From assembly GCF_007993865.1 (NCBI RefSeq), contig NZ_VIUH01000002.1:186001-250000 (forward strand): a stretch of DNA of 64,000 nucleotides. Reading direction: 5' to 3'. The notes under the pieces are model-generated. The model had not been told where the DNA came from. It worked only from the letters and a program-made list of their open reading frames with translations, and ran no database searches. This stretch comes from Pseudomonas sp. SJZ079. GTDB taxonomy: Bacteria; Pseudomonadota; Gammaproteobacteria; Pseudomonadales; Pseudomonadaceae. The translations under genes and the position numbers were made by a program. Positions 30,897 through 40,567 of this stretch are shown piece by piece (positions within the stretch are counted from its first letter, which is position 1; the number at the start of each line of letters is the position of its first letter).

Positions 30897-33335
30897 ATGC
30901 GTCTGTTGAAGTTCTTTTGCTGGTCTGGTGTCGCCGTTTTTTGTGGACTATTACTCAGTCTCAGCGGCGCCTTCCTCTACCTAAGCCCCAGCCTGCCATC
31001 AGTCGATTCGCTGCGTAGCATTCAGCTACAGATCCCCTTACGGGTGTACAGCAGTGACGCCAAGCTGATCGCCGAATTTGGCGAAATGCGTCGCTCCCCC
31101 ATCGATTTTGCCGACATCCCCAGCGACTTCACCAACGCGCTGCTCGCGGCTGAAGACGATAACTTCGCCAACCATTATGGCGTTGACCTTAGCAGCCTGC
31201 TGCGCGCCGCTACACAAATATTGAAAAGCGGACAAATCCAGTCGGGCGGCAGCACCATCACGATGCAGGTGGCGAAGAACTTCTTCCTCACCAGCGAGCG
31301 AAGCTTCTCTCGCAAAATCAACGAGATACTTCTTGCGCTGCAAATCGAACGGGAACTGAGCAAGAACGAGATCCTTGAGTTGTACGTCAACAAGATCTAC
31401 CTCGGCAACCGCGCTTATGGCATCGAAGCAGCCGCCCAGGTTTACTACGGCAAATCGATCCGCGAGCTGAGCCTGTCGCAGATGGCGATGATTGCCGGCC
31501 TGCCGAAAGCGCCCTCACGCTTCAATCCACTGATCAACCCTACCCGCAGCAAGGAGCGTCGAGACTGGATTCTCGGGCGCATGCACCTGCTCGGGAGAAT
31601 TGACCAACAACGCTATGAAGAAGCCCTGGCTGAGCCAATCAACGCCAGCTACCACGTCCCAACCCCCGAGATCGTCGCGCCCTATGTGGCGGAAATGGCT
31701 CGCGCTGAAATGGTGGGCCGCTATGGCAGCGACGCCTACACCGAAGGCTTCAACGTCACCACTACGGTTCCCAGCGATTTACAGGAGGCTGCCAATACCG
31801 CAGTACGCGAGGGCCTGATCAGCTACGACCAGCGCCACGGTTATCGCGGTCCTGAAAGTCGCTTACCAGGCATGACCAAGGAAACCTGGCTGGCTGAACT
31901 GGCCAAAAAAACCTCGTCGAGCGAGCTCGAACCTGCGATCGTTTCCCAGGTAGAGAAAAGCGGCATACTCGTGCTGACCCGTAGCGGCAGGGAAGAAGCC
32001 GTCGCCTGGGACAGCATGAAATGGGCCCGCCCCTTCCTCAATACCAACAGCCTCGGCCCGCGCCCACAACAACCCAGTGATGTAGCCCAGATCGGTGACC
32101 TGATACGCGTGCAGCGTCAGGACGACGGCAGCTTGCACTTTGTCCAATTGCCGGCCGCGCAGAGCGCACTGGTTTCGCTTGATCCACAAAACGGCGCCAT
32201 CCGTGCACTAGTAGGTGGTTTCTCTTTCGAGCAAAGCAACTACAACCGCGCCGCCCAGGCCAAGCGCCAACCCGGCTCAAGCTTCAAGCCCTTCATCTAC
32301 AGCGCCGCGCTCGACAGTGGCTACACCGCCGCGACCCTGGTGAACGATGCACCTATCGTGCTGGTCGACGACTACCTCGATCAGGTCTGGCGGCCGAAAA
32401 ACGACAACAACACCTTTCTCGGCCCAATCCGCCTGCGTGAAGCGCTCTATAAGTCACGTAACCTGGTCTCGATCCGCCTTCTTCAAGCCATCGGCATCGA
32501 ATATGCCCTGAACTACGTCAGCCGTTTTGGTTTCAATAAGCAGGACTTGCCACGCAACCTATCGATGGCTCTGGGCACTGCAAACCTGACGCCGCTGGAG
32601 GTCGCGGCAGGCTGGAGCACGTTCGCCAACGGTGGCTATAAAACCCAGCCGTACCTGATTCAGCGAATCGATAGCCGCCACGGCGAACCCTTGTTTATTG
32701 CCAACCCACCCACAATAGCGGGTAACGGCTCTACCGCAGACACCGGCGCCATAGCGTCGACTAGCAGCAATGGCGAGAGTGGTGAGCAGCCTGGCAACAC
32801 CCAGCAGCTCGCCGCAGAGCCAGTGGCCGCCGAACGAATCATCGACGAACGCACCGCTTACATCATGACCAGCATGCTGCAGGACGTGATCAAACGCGGC
32901 ACGGGACGTCGGGCCTTGGCGCTTGGTCGCAGTGATTTGGCAGGAAAAACCGGCACCACCAACGAATCGAAGGACAGCTGGTTCTCTGGCTACAACGCCG
33001 ACTACGTCACCACCGTCTGGGCAGGTTTTGACCAACCCGAAAGCCTGGGACGACGAGAGTATGGCGGCACTGTGGCCCTGCCGATCTGGATGAGCTACAT
33101 GGCCGCCGCGTTGAAAGACCGCCCCAGCCATGCACCCGCCGAGCCTCCCGGCATACTGACGTTACGCATCGACCCCTATAGCGGCCGCGCCGCCCTGCCC
33201 GGCACCGCGAACGCCTACTTCGAGCTGTTCAAGAGCGAAGATTCGCCACCATCAATGAGCGAGCTGGATCCAAGCCTGGGCATCCCCGGAAGCCCCCTAC
33301 CCGCCGATGAAGCGGCGCCGATCGACTTGTTCTAA
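30897..33335 (+). CDS. ponA: Penicillin-binding protein 1A (bifunctional glycosyltransferase/transpeptidase)
   Basis: An 812-residue class A PBP. An N-terminal membrane anchor (about residues 8-30) precedes the glycosyltransferase-51 domain (LLAAEDDNFANHYGVD with the catalytic Glu, GGSTITMQVAKN, LELYVNKIYLG), an OB-like insert and the transpeptidase domain with SxxK in PGSSFKPFIYS, SxN in YKSRNLVS and KTG in LAGKTGTTNES. It polymerises and cross-links peptidoglycan in the periplasm. ATG 30897 is preferred to the adjacent TTG 30894. It diverges from pilM, the typical Pseudomonas and enteric arrangement. Confidence 0.97.
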   Translation: MRLLKFFCWSGVAVFCGLLLSLSGAFLYLSPSLPSVDSLRSIQLQIPLRVYSSDAKLIAEFGEMRRSPIDFADIPSDFTNALLAAEDDNFANHYGVDLSSLLRAATQILKSGQIQSGGSTITMQVAKNFFLTSERSFSRKINEILLALQIERELSKNEILELYVNKIYLGNRAYGIEAAAQVYYGKSIRELSLSQMAMIAGLPKAPSRFNPLINPTRSKERRDWILGRMHLLGRIDQQRYEEALAEPINASYHVPTPEIVAPYVAEMARAEMVGRYGSDAYTEGFNVTTTVPSDLQEAANTAVREGLISYDQRHGYRGPESRLPGMTKETWLAELAKKTSSSELEPAIVSQVEKSGILVLTRSGREEAVAWDSMKWARPFLNTNSLGPRPQQPSDVAQIGDLIRVQRQDDGSLHFVQLPAAQSALVSLDPQNGAIRALVGGFSFEQSNYNRAAQAKRQPGSSFKPFIYSAALDSGYTAATLVNDAPIVLVDDYLDQVWRPKNDNNTFLGPIRLREALYKSRNLVSIRLLQAIGIEYALNYVSRFGFNKQDLPRNLSMALGTANLTPLEVAAGWSTFANGGYKTQPYLIQRIDSRHGEPLFIANPPTIAGNGSTADTGAIASTSSNGESGEQPGNTQQLAAEPVAAERIIDERTAYIMTSMLQDVIKRGTGRRALALGRSDLAGKTGTTNESKDSWFSGYNADYVTTVWAGFDQPESLGRREYGGTVALPIWMSYMAAALKDRPSHAPAEPPGILTLRIDPYSGRAALPGTANAYFELFKSEDSPPSMSELDPSLGIPGSPLPADEAAPIDLF

Positions 33336-33439
33336 ACAGACGGCGACCGGCTCAGCACCGTACACAAAGGCATGTCCCGCGCATAAAAAACCGCCGAGCA
33401 GACTGTGTCGAAACCTAGCAGCCTGAGCGGCGGATATAG

Positions 33440-33469
33440 AAATACCCGTATCGAGAGATACGGGTATTT
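33440..33469 (+). terminator. Hairpin terminator downstream of ponA, before the IS relic
   Basis: AAATACCCGTAT (33440-33451) and ATACGGGTATTT (33458-33469) pair perfectly around a 6-base loop and are followed by T residues. It could end ponA transcription, or belong to the insertion sequence and shield its transposase from read-through. Confidence 0.55.
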
Positions 33470-33475
33470 TCGTTT

Positions 33476-34016
33476 ATGCACTCCATCCAAGGCGAGGTGC
33501 GCCGCCAGGGCAGTTTGTTTCCGGTGGTGCTGGATGAGCCGGTTCCCGAGGATCATCGGATGATCGAGGCCTATGTGGCGCGGCTGGGCTTGCGCGAGTT
33601 GGGCTTCGGCAAAGTCCAGCCCCGCAAGACCGGGCGCCCCTCCTACTATCCTGGCGGCATGCTCAAGCTGCATCTCTACGGCTCCTGTCGCCAAGTGGGC
33701 TTGATCAGCGTCCTACTGGTGGCCATCGACGGCTGCAAATTTCAGGCAGCACTGCCTCTCGCGGCATTCCTGTGAAGCGGCGTTCGTGCGCATGTAGCAA
33801 CGCCTGCAAGCCCATCCGCAAATGATGCTCAGGCGCCGCGCCTTCGTTGAGCACCCTTTTGGTCATCTCAAACAGTGGCTGTTCGGCTACGGCCGCTTCC
33901 TCATGCGCCACTTCAGTGGGGCAGGGGCGGAAATGTCACTGGCGGTGCAGGCCTACAACCTCAAACGAGCCATAAACGTGCTGAGCGCACGCCGAATGAT
34001 CGAGCGGTTGGCTTAA
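33476..34016 (+). pseudogene. Decayed IS1182-family transposase
   Basis: Two collinear fragments of an IS1182-type transposase. The first (33476-33775) has the N-terminal QGSLFPVVLDEPVPEDHRM and KTGRPSYYPGGMLKLHLYG, then jumps to VAIDGCKF, which normally lies some 80-90 residues further on, implying an internal deletion. The C-terminal part is in another frame from about 33772, is interrupted by a TAG at about 33798 and continues with FVEHPFGHLKQWLFGYGRFLMR and YNLKRAINVL to the stop at 34016. Catalytic-core sequence is mostly missing. ACTGTGTCGAAACC near 33400 may be the left end; no matching right end is visible. Confidence 0.75.
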
Positions 34017-34044
34017 ACAGGCTTGTACTGAGATTTTTTGATCG

Positions 34045-34085
34045 CAAAAGCAAACGCCCCGAACCAGTCGGGGCGTTTGCTTTTG
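34045..34085. terminator. Strong bidirectional terminator between the IS relic and maeB
   Basis: An 18-bp perfect stem (CAAAAGCAAACGCCCCGA at 34045-34062 with its complement at 34068-34085) closes a 5-base loop. A-rich and T-rich ends flank a GC core, so it can stop transcription from either side. It lies 64 bp after the maeB stop and probably predates the IS insertion. Confidence 0.8.
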
Positions 34086-34149
34086 TCGCCGTGACCAGCA
34101 ACAGGCCGTTTTCACACGGCCTGAAGAGCCGGTTATTTATGCGTTGGCA

Positions 34150-35418
34150 TTAGCCGTTAAACACGTCGTCCACCGACTTCAGCGGGTAGTGCTTCGGATA
34201 AGGCAAGGTTGCCACACCGCTCTCGATAGCCGCCTTGGCGACCGCGTCGCACACTACGGTGATCAGGCGTGCATCCATTGGTTTTGGAATGATGTACTCA
34301 CGCCCGAACGAAAGCTCGATGCCGCCGTAAGCATCACAGACGTCCTGCGGCACCGGCAGCTTGGCCAGATCGCGCAGTGCCAGGGCGGCGGCGATCTTCA
34401 TTTCCTCGTTGATGCGGGTGGCGCGAACGTCCAGGGCACCGCGGAAGATGAACGGGAAGCCCAGTACGTTATTGACCTGGTTCGGGTAGTCCGAGCGCCC
34501 GGTGGCCATGATCACGTCATTGCGCGCGGCATGCGCCAGTTCCGGCTTGATTTCCGGATCGGGGTTGGAGCAGGCGAACACGATCGGGTTGGCCGCCATG
34601 CGCATAAGATCTTCCTGCCCCAGCAGGTTGGCGCCAGAGAGGCCGACGAATACATCGGCACCCTCGAGGGCGTCAGACATGGTGCGCTTGTCGGTTTCGC
34701 TGGCGAACACGGCCTTGTACTGATTCAGGTCATCACGCCCGGCGTGAATCACGCCCTTACGGTCGATCATGAAGATGTTCTCGACCTTGGCACCCATGCT
34801 CACCAGCAGTTTCATGCAGGAAATCGCGGCGGCGCCTGCGCCGAGGCAAACGATCTTGGCCTGTTCCAGCGTCTTGCCAGCGATTTCCAGAGCGTTGAGC
34901 ATACCGGCCGCGGTGACGATAGCGGTACCGTGCTGGTCATCGTGGAACACCGGAATGTCGCACTGCTCGATCAGCGCGCGCTCGATTTCGAAGCACTCGG
35001 GTGCCTTGATATCTTCCAGGTTGATGCCACCAAAGGTGATCGAGATGCGCTTAACGGTATCGATAAAGGCCTGCGGGCTTTCCGAGTCGACTTCGATGTC
35101 GAATACGTCGATACCGGCAAAGCGCTTGAACAACACGCCTTTACCTTCCATCACCGGCTTGGACGCCAGCGGGCCGAGGTCTCCCAGCCCGAGAATCGCA
35201 GTGCCATCGGAGATCACGGCAACCAAATTGCCCTTACCGGTGTACTGGTACGCCAGCTCCGGATCGCGCGCGATTTCACGTACCGGCTCGGCAACACCCG
35301 GGCTGTAGGCCAGCGACAGGTCGCGAGCAGTCGCGGTGGGCTTGGTCAGCTCGACACTCAGCTTCCCCGGACGGGGTTTCGCGTGATATTCGAGAGCGGC
35401 GGTTTTCAAATCAGACAT
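34150..35418 (-). CDS. maeB: Malic enzyme (oxidative decarboxylating)
   Basis: A 422-residue enzyme converting malate to pyruvate and CO2 with reduction of NAD(P). The family blocks are [33 protein letters not shown] (with the catalytic lysine), [19 protein letters not shown] (metal site) and the Rossmann loop [15 protein letters not shown]. It lacks the C-terminal phosphotransacetylase-like domain of long MaeB, which is normal for this Pseudomonas protein. The start at 35418 ([18 protein letters not shown]) is chosen by family alignment; the 24-codon upstream extension is not supported. NADP preference cannot be shown from sequence alone. Confidence 0.92.
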   Translation of the reverse strand: MSDLKTAALEYHAKPRPGKLSVELTKPTATARDLSLAYSPGVAEPVREIARDPELAYQYTGKGNLVAVISDGTAILGLGDLGPLASKPVMEGKGVLFKRFAGIDVFDIEVDSESPQAFIDTVKRISITFGGINLEDIKAPECFEIERALIEQCDIPVFHDDQHGTAIVTAAGMLNALEIAGKTLEQAKIVCLGAGAAAISCMKLLVSMGAKVENIFMIDRKGVIHAGRDDLNQYKAVFASETDKRTMSDALEGADVFVGLSGANLLGQEDLMRMAANPIVFACSNPDPEIKPELAHAARNDVIMATGRSDYPNQVNNVLGFPFIFRGALDVRATRINEEMKIAAALALRDLAKLPVPQDVCDAYGGIELSFGREYIIPKPMDARLITVVCDAVAKAAIESGVATLPYPKHYPLKSVDDVFNG

Positions 35419-35522
35419 AGGGGCATTTCCGCTTTTTTGGCTGTTGAACAGGCAGGCGGCCGAGGATACGCAAGTTGTATACATCTGCACAAGACTGTTG
35501 AGTCAGGCGGCGACGCCAGCAA

Positions 35523-36965
35523 CTAACGCACCACTTTCAGCCAGTCACCGGGATGCGGCTCGCCTGCGGGGTAGAGATTATTGAGCAGGCGCAAGCTCGC
35601 CTCGGCATCACCCGGCAGCTTACTTTGCCTGGCCAGGGCCGCCATGTTCTGCCCGCCGGTCGCCTTGACCAGATGCAGACGCAGCGGCTCTGCCAGCTTG
35701 CGCTCGGCGACTGTCAGCGGACGGAAACTCTTGATCACCTCGAGAAACTGAGGATCCTGGCTTTCCAGTGCCGCCCGCCCGCGCACCGCCGCAACGAAAA
35801 GATAGGTCCGTTCGCCCTGCTGCAGCGCTGCTACTCGCTTCGCCGCGCCACCTGGGATGATCGCGGTATAGCCCTGCACGCCCGCCTGCTGGAGCGCCGC
35901 CTCGGCGACCAGGCGCTGCCCGCCGACACGCTGACGCAGCAGCTCGGCCGGAGACAGGTTGTTCGGGTTGGCTGCCAGGGTCATGGCGATGAACGCCTGC
36001 TGGTCGGCGCTATGGCCAATCAGCGCGTCCGGTCGATTGACGACATCCCAGCCTTCGGGAAATTTAAGGGTAAAATCCAGCTCAGCATGATAGAACTGCT
36101 GGCCGCGGCGCACCCCAGTGGCCTCGGAGCCACCAAACGGCAACCCCTGCAGGTGTCTGAGAAACACCTCGCGCTTGACCTCTTGCTGGCCGGTCGCCAA
36201 CGCCTGGGCAGGCCCCACCACCTGCTGTAAGCGCCGATCATTGTCTGGGTGAGTATCGAACAAGCCGTGGTAGCCGCTGGGCGCTTGCGTCTGCCCGCGC
36301 TTGGTCGCCTGATCGCGGGCAAAGTCTTCCTGGTTCTTCAGAACCTTGACCACCTCAATCATCGCCTGCGGGTCGTAACCACCACGCGCCAGGTACTGCG
36401 CGCCCAGGCCGTCGGCCTCAAGTTCCATGTCGCGTCCGTAACCACGCACGAAAGCGGAGCCGAGGGCGCTGGTCAGGTCCCCCGCGGCGCCGACACCGGT
36501 CCCTATCGCCACGGCCTGCCCGAGGATGCCCCAGGCGCTCGACTGACTCTGTTGGCGCACGCTGTGCCGTGCGGTGACGTGACCGACCTCGTGACCGAGG
36601 ACAGCGGCCAACTCGGCCTCCGAATTGAGGTAGGCGAGCAGCCCGCGATGGATGTAGATATACCCGCCAGGCAAGGCGAAGGCGTTGATCTCCGGGCTGT
36701 CCACCACAGTGAACTGGTAAGCCAGCTGGCTACGATGACTGCTCTTGGCCACGCGCTCACCGACTTGCTGTACATAGGCCTGCAGTTTTTCGTCGGCGTA
36801 GCGCGGATATTGCTTGAGGATTTCCTGGTTGTAGCGACGCCCGAGTTCCAGCTCCTGCTGCTCGCTCATCATCACGAAGTCGTTGCGCCCAGTGGCGGGG
36901 TTCACCGCGCAACCCGCCATTTGCGCCAGCACCAGCGGTAACGCGACCAAGTAACGTAGCTTCAT
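35523..36965 (-). CDS. M48-family metalloprotease lipoprotein
   Basis: A 480-residue periplasmic protease. The signal peptide ends in a lipobox (VLAQMAGCAVNP). The zinc site is the HExxH of LGHEVGHVTARHS with the downstream Glu in MELEADGLGAQYLA. The protease domain takes the first half, as in BepA/LoiP-type M48 proteins that degrade misfolded outer-membrane proteins; the C-terminal half ends in a LysM-like segment (LVKATGGQNMAALARQ, AGEPHPGDWLKV). Its ATG overlaps the nuclease stop by 4 bp, giving the operon rpmE-nuclease-protease. Confidence 0.88.
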   Translation of the reverse strand: MKLRYLVALPLVLAQMAGCAVNPATGRNDFVMMSEQQELELGRRYNQEILKQYPRYADEKLQAYVQQVGERVAKSSHRSQLAYQFTVVDSPEINAFALPGGYIYIHRGLLAYLNSEAELAAVLGHEVGHVTARHSVRQQSQSSAWGILGQAVAIGTGVGAAGDLTSALGSAFVRGYGRDMELEADGLGAQYLARGGYDPQAMIEVVKVLKNQEDFARDQATKRGQTQAPSGYHGLFDTHPDNDRRLQQVVGPAQALATGQQEVKREVFLRHLQGLPFGGSEATGVRRGQQFYHAELDFTLKFPEGWDVVNRPDALIGHSADQQAFIAMTLAANPNNLSPAELLRQRVGGQRLVAEAALQQAGVQGYTAIIPGGAAKRVAALQQGERTYLFVAAVRGRAALESQDPQFLEVIKSFRPLTVAERKLAEPLRLHLVKATGGQNMAALARQSKLPGDAEASLRLLNNLYPAGEPHPGDWLKVVR

Positions 36966-37762
36966 GGCACTACCTCTAACATCGCCTCATGGGTCAGCGA
37001 CAACATCCAACGGGCCTGCCCCGGTTTTACGCCGCCACCCCCTGAGCGGTCAATCACCCACCCCCGCACCTCGACGCGCGACCCGACCAGCGCGCGCAAC
37101 GCCCCCAGATCGAATGCACCCAGCGACTGCGGCGCCACACGCACCACCAGGGAATCGCCCAGCTCCAGCCAGAGCCCGCCACGATTGCGCTCGACCCGCT
37201 CGACCTGCCCCCGAACCAGGGCAAAGCCGCCACGCTGCAACTGTCCTGGCGTCTGCACCGGGGGCTGCCGCCATAGCCCCAGGCCCGCCTGTCGCGCACT
37301 GCGCTCGACGAGTTGCTGACACTCGACCAGCGCCACATTCGGTGCGATTGCCACCAGATAGCCCAGGCCTTCGGCCAACAGCTGCGCCTCGAGGTTACGC
37401 CCACGGGCATCGTAGAGATGCGCCAGCGTACGTCCGTAGCGATCCTTCTCCTCACGGCCGAGCCACACCCTGACGCGCCCGTCATTGGCCGCGACCAGCT
37501 CACGCAAGCGACGCCGCGCGGCCTCGGCAAACGGCTCGGCGGCGCGACCTTTACGCCCCAGCTCGGGGGCGTTCAGGCCGATCAGGCGTACAGTGCGGCC
37601 ATCCATCAAGCGCAAGGTGTCGCCATCCACCACATGCTGCACCCTGACGCTCGGCAACTTGCCGGGCGCCGGACAAAACGCCTGCGCAGGCGTCAGATAC
37701 AGCACAAAAACGAAAAAGGCGCCCACTAGGGACGCCTTTTTCAACATCACGGAGAAGCCCAT
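36962..37762 (-). CDS. Secreted thermonuclease-family (SNase-like) protein
   Basis: A 266-residue protein with a signal peptide (MLKKASLVGAFFVFVLYLTPAQA) and a staphylococcal-nuclease OB domain: VVDGDTLRL with the calcium/substrate Asp, VRLIGLNAPELG with the catalytic Arg, and KDRYGRTLAHL carrying the second Arg. A C-terminal OB-like domain follows. It should be a periplasmic or extracellular nuclease. Start 37762 has GGAAGG 4 bp upstream; ATG 37747 has none. The signal-peptide codons coincide with a terminator-like hairpin (37713-37741). Confidence 0.82.
   Translation of the reverse strand: MGFSVMLKKASLVGAFFVFVLYLTPAQAFCPAPGKLPSVRVQHVVDGDTLRLMDGRTVRLIGLNAPELGRKGRAAEPFAEAARRRLRELVAANDGRVRVWLGREEKDRYGRTLAHLYDARGRNLEAQLLAEGLGYLVAIAPNVALVECQQLVERSARQAGLGLWRQPPVQTPGQLQRGGFALVRGQVERVERNRGGLWLELGDSLVVRVAPQSLGAFDLGALRALVGSRVEVRGWVIDRSGGGGVKPGQARWMLSLTHEAMLEVVP
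37713..37741 (-). terminator. rpmE terminator-like hairpin inside the nuclease signal-peptide codons
   Basis: On the - strand the RNA reads AAAAAGGCG, CCC-type inner stem, 4-base loop, GGG, CGCC and then UUUUU: a 12-bp stem with one bulged base and a U tract. It lies about 50 bp downstream of the rpmE stop, the right place for the rpmE terminator, but is wholly within the nuclease coding sequence (codons for KKASLVGAFF). Confidence 0.6.
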
Positions 37763-37788
37763 CAGGCCTTCCGGGACGACAAAGCCAA

Positions 37789-38004
37789 TTAGGCCTTGGA
37801 GCCGAACACACCAAAACGCTGCTTGAACTTGTCTACGCGACCGCCCGCGTCCAGCACTTTCTGCTTGCCGGTGTAGAACGGATGGCACTCGTTGCACACG
37901 TCCAGGCTCAACGGCTTGGCCAGGGTGGAGCGAGTTTCGATCACGTTGCCGCAGCTGCAGGTACAGGTGATGGCTTCGTAGGTAGGATGGATATCGGCTT
38001 TCAT
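37789..38004 (-). CDS. rpmE: Ribosomal protein L31 (zinc-binding type)
   Basis: A 71-residue ribosomal protein of the large subunit. The four zinc-ribbon cysteines are present (TCTCSCGN and [12 protein letters not shown]), so this is the C+ form rather than the zinc-independent paralogue made under zinc starvation. Start ATG 38004 ([10 protein letters not shown]) is the family start. It diverges from priA across 167 bp. Confidence 0.97.
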   Translation of the reverse strand: MKADIHPTYEAITCTCSCGNVIETRSTLAKPLSLDVCNECHPFYTGKQKVLDAGGRVDKFKQRFGVFGSKA

Positions 38005-38171
38005 GGTGTATTCCTCGAAATTTTGTGCCGCCACCCAACCCAATGTCAGGTACCGCACGGAAATAGGCCGCGGATCATACCAGACCATCTGCCCGATGCA
38101 AGCGGCCCTCGCCGCCGGCCGTCGCATGCCTGCATGCTAAGATCGCGCCTCTTTCGACCGGAGCCCATCGC

Positions 38172-40391
38172 GTGCCCGACCCCATTCTGCGCCTCGCCCT
38201 GCCTTCACCGTTGCGTCGCCTGTTCGACTACCGCGCGCCGCCCGGTGTACCGCACAGCGCCTTGCAACCTGGCGCCCGCTTGCGTGTGCCCTTTGGCCGG
38301 CGCGAGCTGATCGGCATCCTGATCGAGGTGACCAATCACAGCGAGGTGCCGGCGGACAAGCTCAAGCCCGCCCTGCAACTGCTGGACGCTCAATCGCCAC
38401 TGCCGCCGGCGCTGTTCAAGCTGTGCCTGTGGACTGCGCAATATTACCAGCACAGCCTCGGCGACACCCTCAGCTGGGCCCTGCCGGTACTGCTGCGCCA
38501 GGGCGAACCGGCCGAGGTGCGCCAGGAGCGTTTCTGGTCCATAGCCCCGGGGGCGCAACTGGACGACCCGCGCCTGAGCCGCGCGCCACGCCAGCGCGAT
38601 GCACTGAAGACACTCGCCCAACACCCCCACGGTGTCGCCCACTCGCTGCTGAGCAAGTTGCAGTTGAGCAAAGACAGCCTCGACCTGCTGTTGGACAAGG
38701 ACCTGATCAAGGTTCAGGTGCGCCGCCATGCCGCCAGCGAACGCCACGCCAACTGGCTGGCGCAACCAGAGCTGCCGCTGAACCCCGAACAGCGGGCCGC
38801 CGCCGAGGCGGTGCGCGCCGGCTTTGGCAGCTTCAATGCCTTCCTCCTCGCGGGCGTCACCGGCAGCGGCAAGACCGAGGTCTACCTGCAGCTGATCCGC
38901 GAAACCCTGGAAGCTGGCAAGCAGGCGTTGGTGCTGATTCCCGAAATCAACCTGGGCCCGCAGACCCTGGCGCGCTTCGAGCAGCGTTTCAATGCCCGGA
39001 TCGCCCTGCTGCACTCGGCGGTCAGCGACCGCGAGCGCCTGGAGGCCTGGCTGGCCGCCCGCGATGGCGAGGCCGACATCATCATCGGCACCCGCTCGGC
39101 GCTGTTCACCCCGATGCAGCGCCCTGGCCTGATCATCATCGATGAGGAACACGACGCCTCCTATAAACAGCAGGAAGGCCTGCGCTATCACGCCCGCGAT
39201 CTGGCCGTGGTACGCGCTCATCAGGAGAACATCCCGGTCCTGCTCGGCTCCGCCACCCCCTCCCTGGAAAGCCTGCACAACGCTCACAGCGGACGCTATG
39301 CCTTGCTCCACCTGCGCGAGCGGGCCGGCGGTGCCAAACAGCCGCGCTTCCTGCGTCTGGATGTGAAGAGCCGACCGCTCGACTCCGGGATCTCCGGTCC
39401 TATGCAGCAAGCCATCGGCCAGACCCTGGCGGCCGGCCAGCAGGTGCTGGTATTTCTCAACCGCCGTGGCTTCGCTCCGACCTTGCTGTGCCATGACTGC
39501 GGCTGGCTGTCGGAGTGCCCGCGCTGCGATGCACGGATGACCGTGCATCAGCGCTCTCGTGAATTACGCTGCCACCACTGCGGCCATGTCGAGCGCCAGC
39601 CGAACAATTGCCCGAAGTGCCAGAACGTCGACCTGCGCCCGGTTGGTGCCGGCACCGAACGCGCCGAGGAACGGCTGGCGATTCTCTTCCCGAAGGTGCC
39701 GGTGCTGCGCGTGGACCGCGACAGCACCTCGCGCAAGGAGGCAATGAACAACCTGCTCAGCACCATCCAGCGCGGCGAGCCGTGCATCCTGGTCGGCACC
39801 CAGATGCTCGCCAAGGGTCATCACTTCCCACGCGTCACCCTGGTGGCGATTCTGGATGCCGACGGCGGATTGTTTTCCGCAGACTTCCGCGCCAGCGAGC
39901 GCATGGCCCAGCTGATCGTCCAGGTCGCCGGGCGGGCCGGGCGCGCCGAGGAGCCCGGTAAGGTGATCATCCAGAGTCACCTGGCCGACCATCCACTCTT
40001 GGTCCAGCTGACCGAGCAGGGCTACTTCGCCTTTGCCGAACAGGCCCTCAGCGAGCGCCGCGGTGCCGGCCTGCCGCCTTTTTGCCACCTCGCCCTGCTG
40101 CGCGCCGAAGCGCACAAACCTGGCCAGGCCGAGGGCTTTCTCGACCACGCCTGCACGGAAGCGGAACTGCTACTGGACGAACTGAAGCTCAGCGGCATCG
40201 AACTGCTCGGCCCGGTGCCGGCGCCCATGGAGCGGCGCGCCGGCCGCTATCGGGCGCAACTGCTGGTGCAAGGCGAAACCCGCGCGGCCCTGCATCGGCT
40301 GTTGAACAGCTGGACCGCGGCACTGGAACAAATGCCCAGCGGCCGCGCGGTACGCTGGTCGCTGGATGTCGACCCGATCGACTTGTTTTAG
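38172..40391 (+). CDS. priA: Primosomal replication protein N' (3'-5' helicase)
   Basis: A 739-residue helicase that reloads the replisome at stalled forks. The N-terminal 3'BD domain begins LRLALPSPLRRLFDYRAP. Walker A is AGVTGSGKTEVYL, the Walker B/DExH box IIIDEEHDASYK, and the eight zinc-binding cysteines lie in LCHDCGWLSECPRCDA and RCHHCGHVERQPNNCPKC. Translation starts at GTG 38172 with GGAG 7-10 bp upstream. argS follows in the same direction after a 176-bp gap that holds no recognisable gene. Confidence 0.97.
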   Translation: MPDPILRLALPSPLRRLFDYRAPPGVPHSALQPGARLRVPFGRRELIGILIEVTNHSEVPADKLKPALQLLDAQSPLPPALFKLCLWTAQYYQHSLGDTLSWALPVLLRQGEPAEVRQERFWSIAPGAQLDDPRLSRAPRQRDALKTLAQHPHGVAHSLLSKLQLSKDSLDLLLDKDLIKVQVRRHAASERHANWLAQPELPLNPEQRAAAEAVRAGFGSFNAFLLAGVTGSGKTEVYLQLIRETLEAGKQALVLIPEINLGPQTLARFEQRFNARIALLHSAVSDRERLEAWLAARDGEADIIIGTRSALFTPMQRPGLIIIDEEHDASYKQQEGLRYHARDLAVVRAHQENIPVLLGSATPSLESLHNAHSGRYALLHLRERAGGAKQPRFLRLDVKSRPLDSGISGPMQQAIGQTLAAGQQVLVFLNRRGFAPTLLCHDCGWLSECPRCDARMTVHQRSRELRCHHCGHVERQPNNCPKCQNVDLRPVGAGTERAEERLAILFPKVPVLRVDRDSTSRKEAMNNLLSTIQRGEPCILVGTQMLAKGHHFPRVTLVAILDADGGLFSADFRASERMAQLIVQVAGRAGRAEEPGKVIIQSHLADHPLLVQLTEQGYFAFAEQALSERRGAGLPPFCHLALLRAEAHKPGQAEGFLDHACTEAELLLDELKLSGIELLGPVPAPMERRAGRYRAQLLVQGETRAALHRLLNSWTAALEQMPSGRAVRWSLDVDPIDLF

Positions 40392-40567
40392 CTCATAACA
40401 GCTAAGATGTTGACCCCGTTGCTGCCGCGCTTCATCACGTACCGACAGCGTTCCACATCGACCGACTGCCGACTGCCGCTTGAAGCGAGCCCCACCGCGC
40501 ACCGATAATGCGCAGTTTTCCACCAGCGCTTCGGCGCGCCCCGCCTCCGCGGCCGAACGAGCAGACC

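Noticed and set aside
34144..35526. A 460-codon open frame opposite maeB
   Set aside because: It is antisense to the complete malic enzyme gene; no motif, ribosome site or family resemblance.
40392..40567. Possible small gene in the priA-argS gap
   Set aside because: The only open frame is the upstream continuation of argS (from 40508), which is not conserved at the ArgRS N-terminus and lacks a ribosome site.
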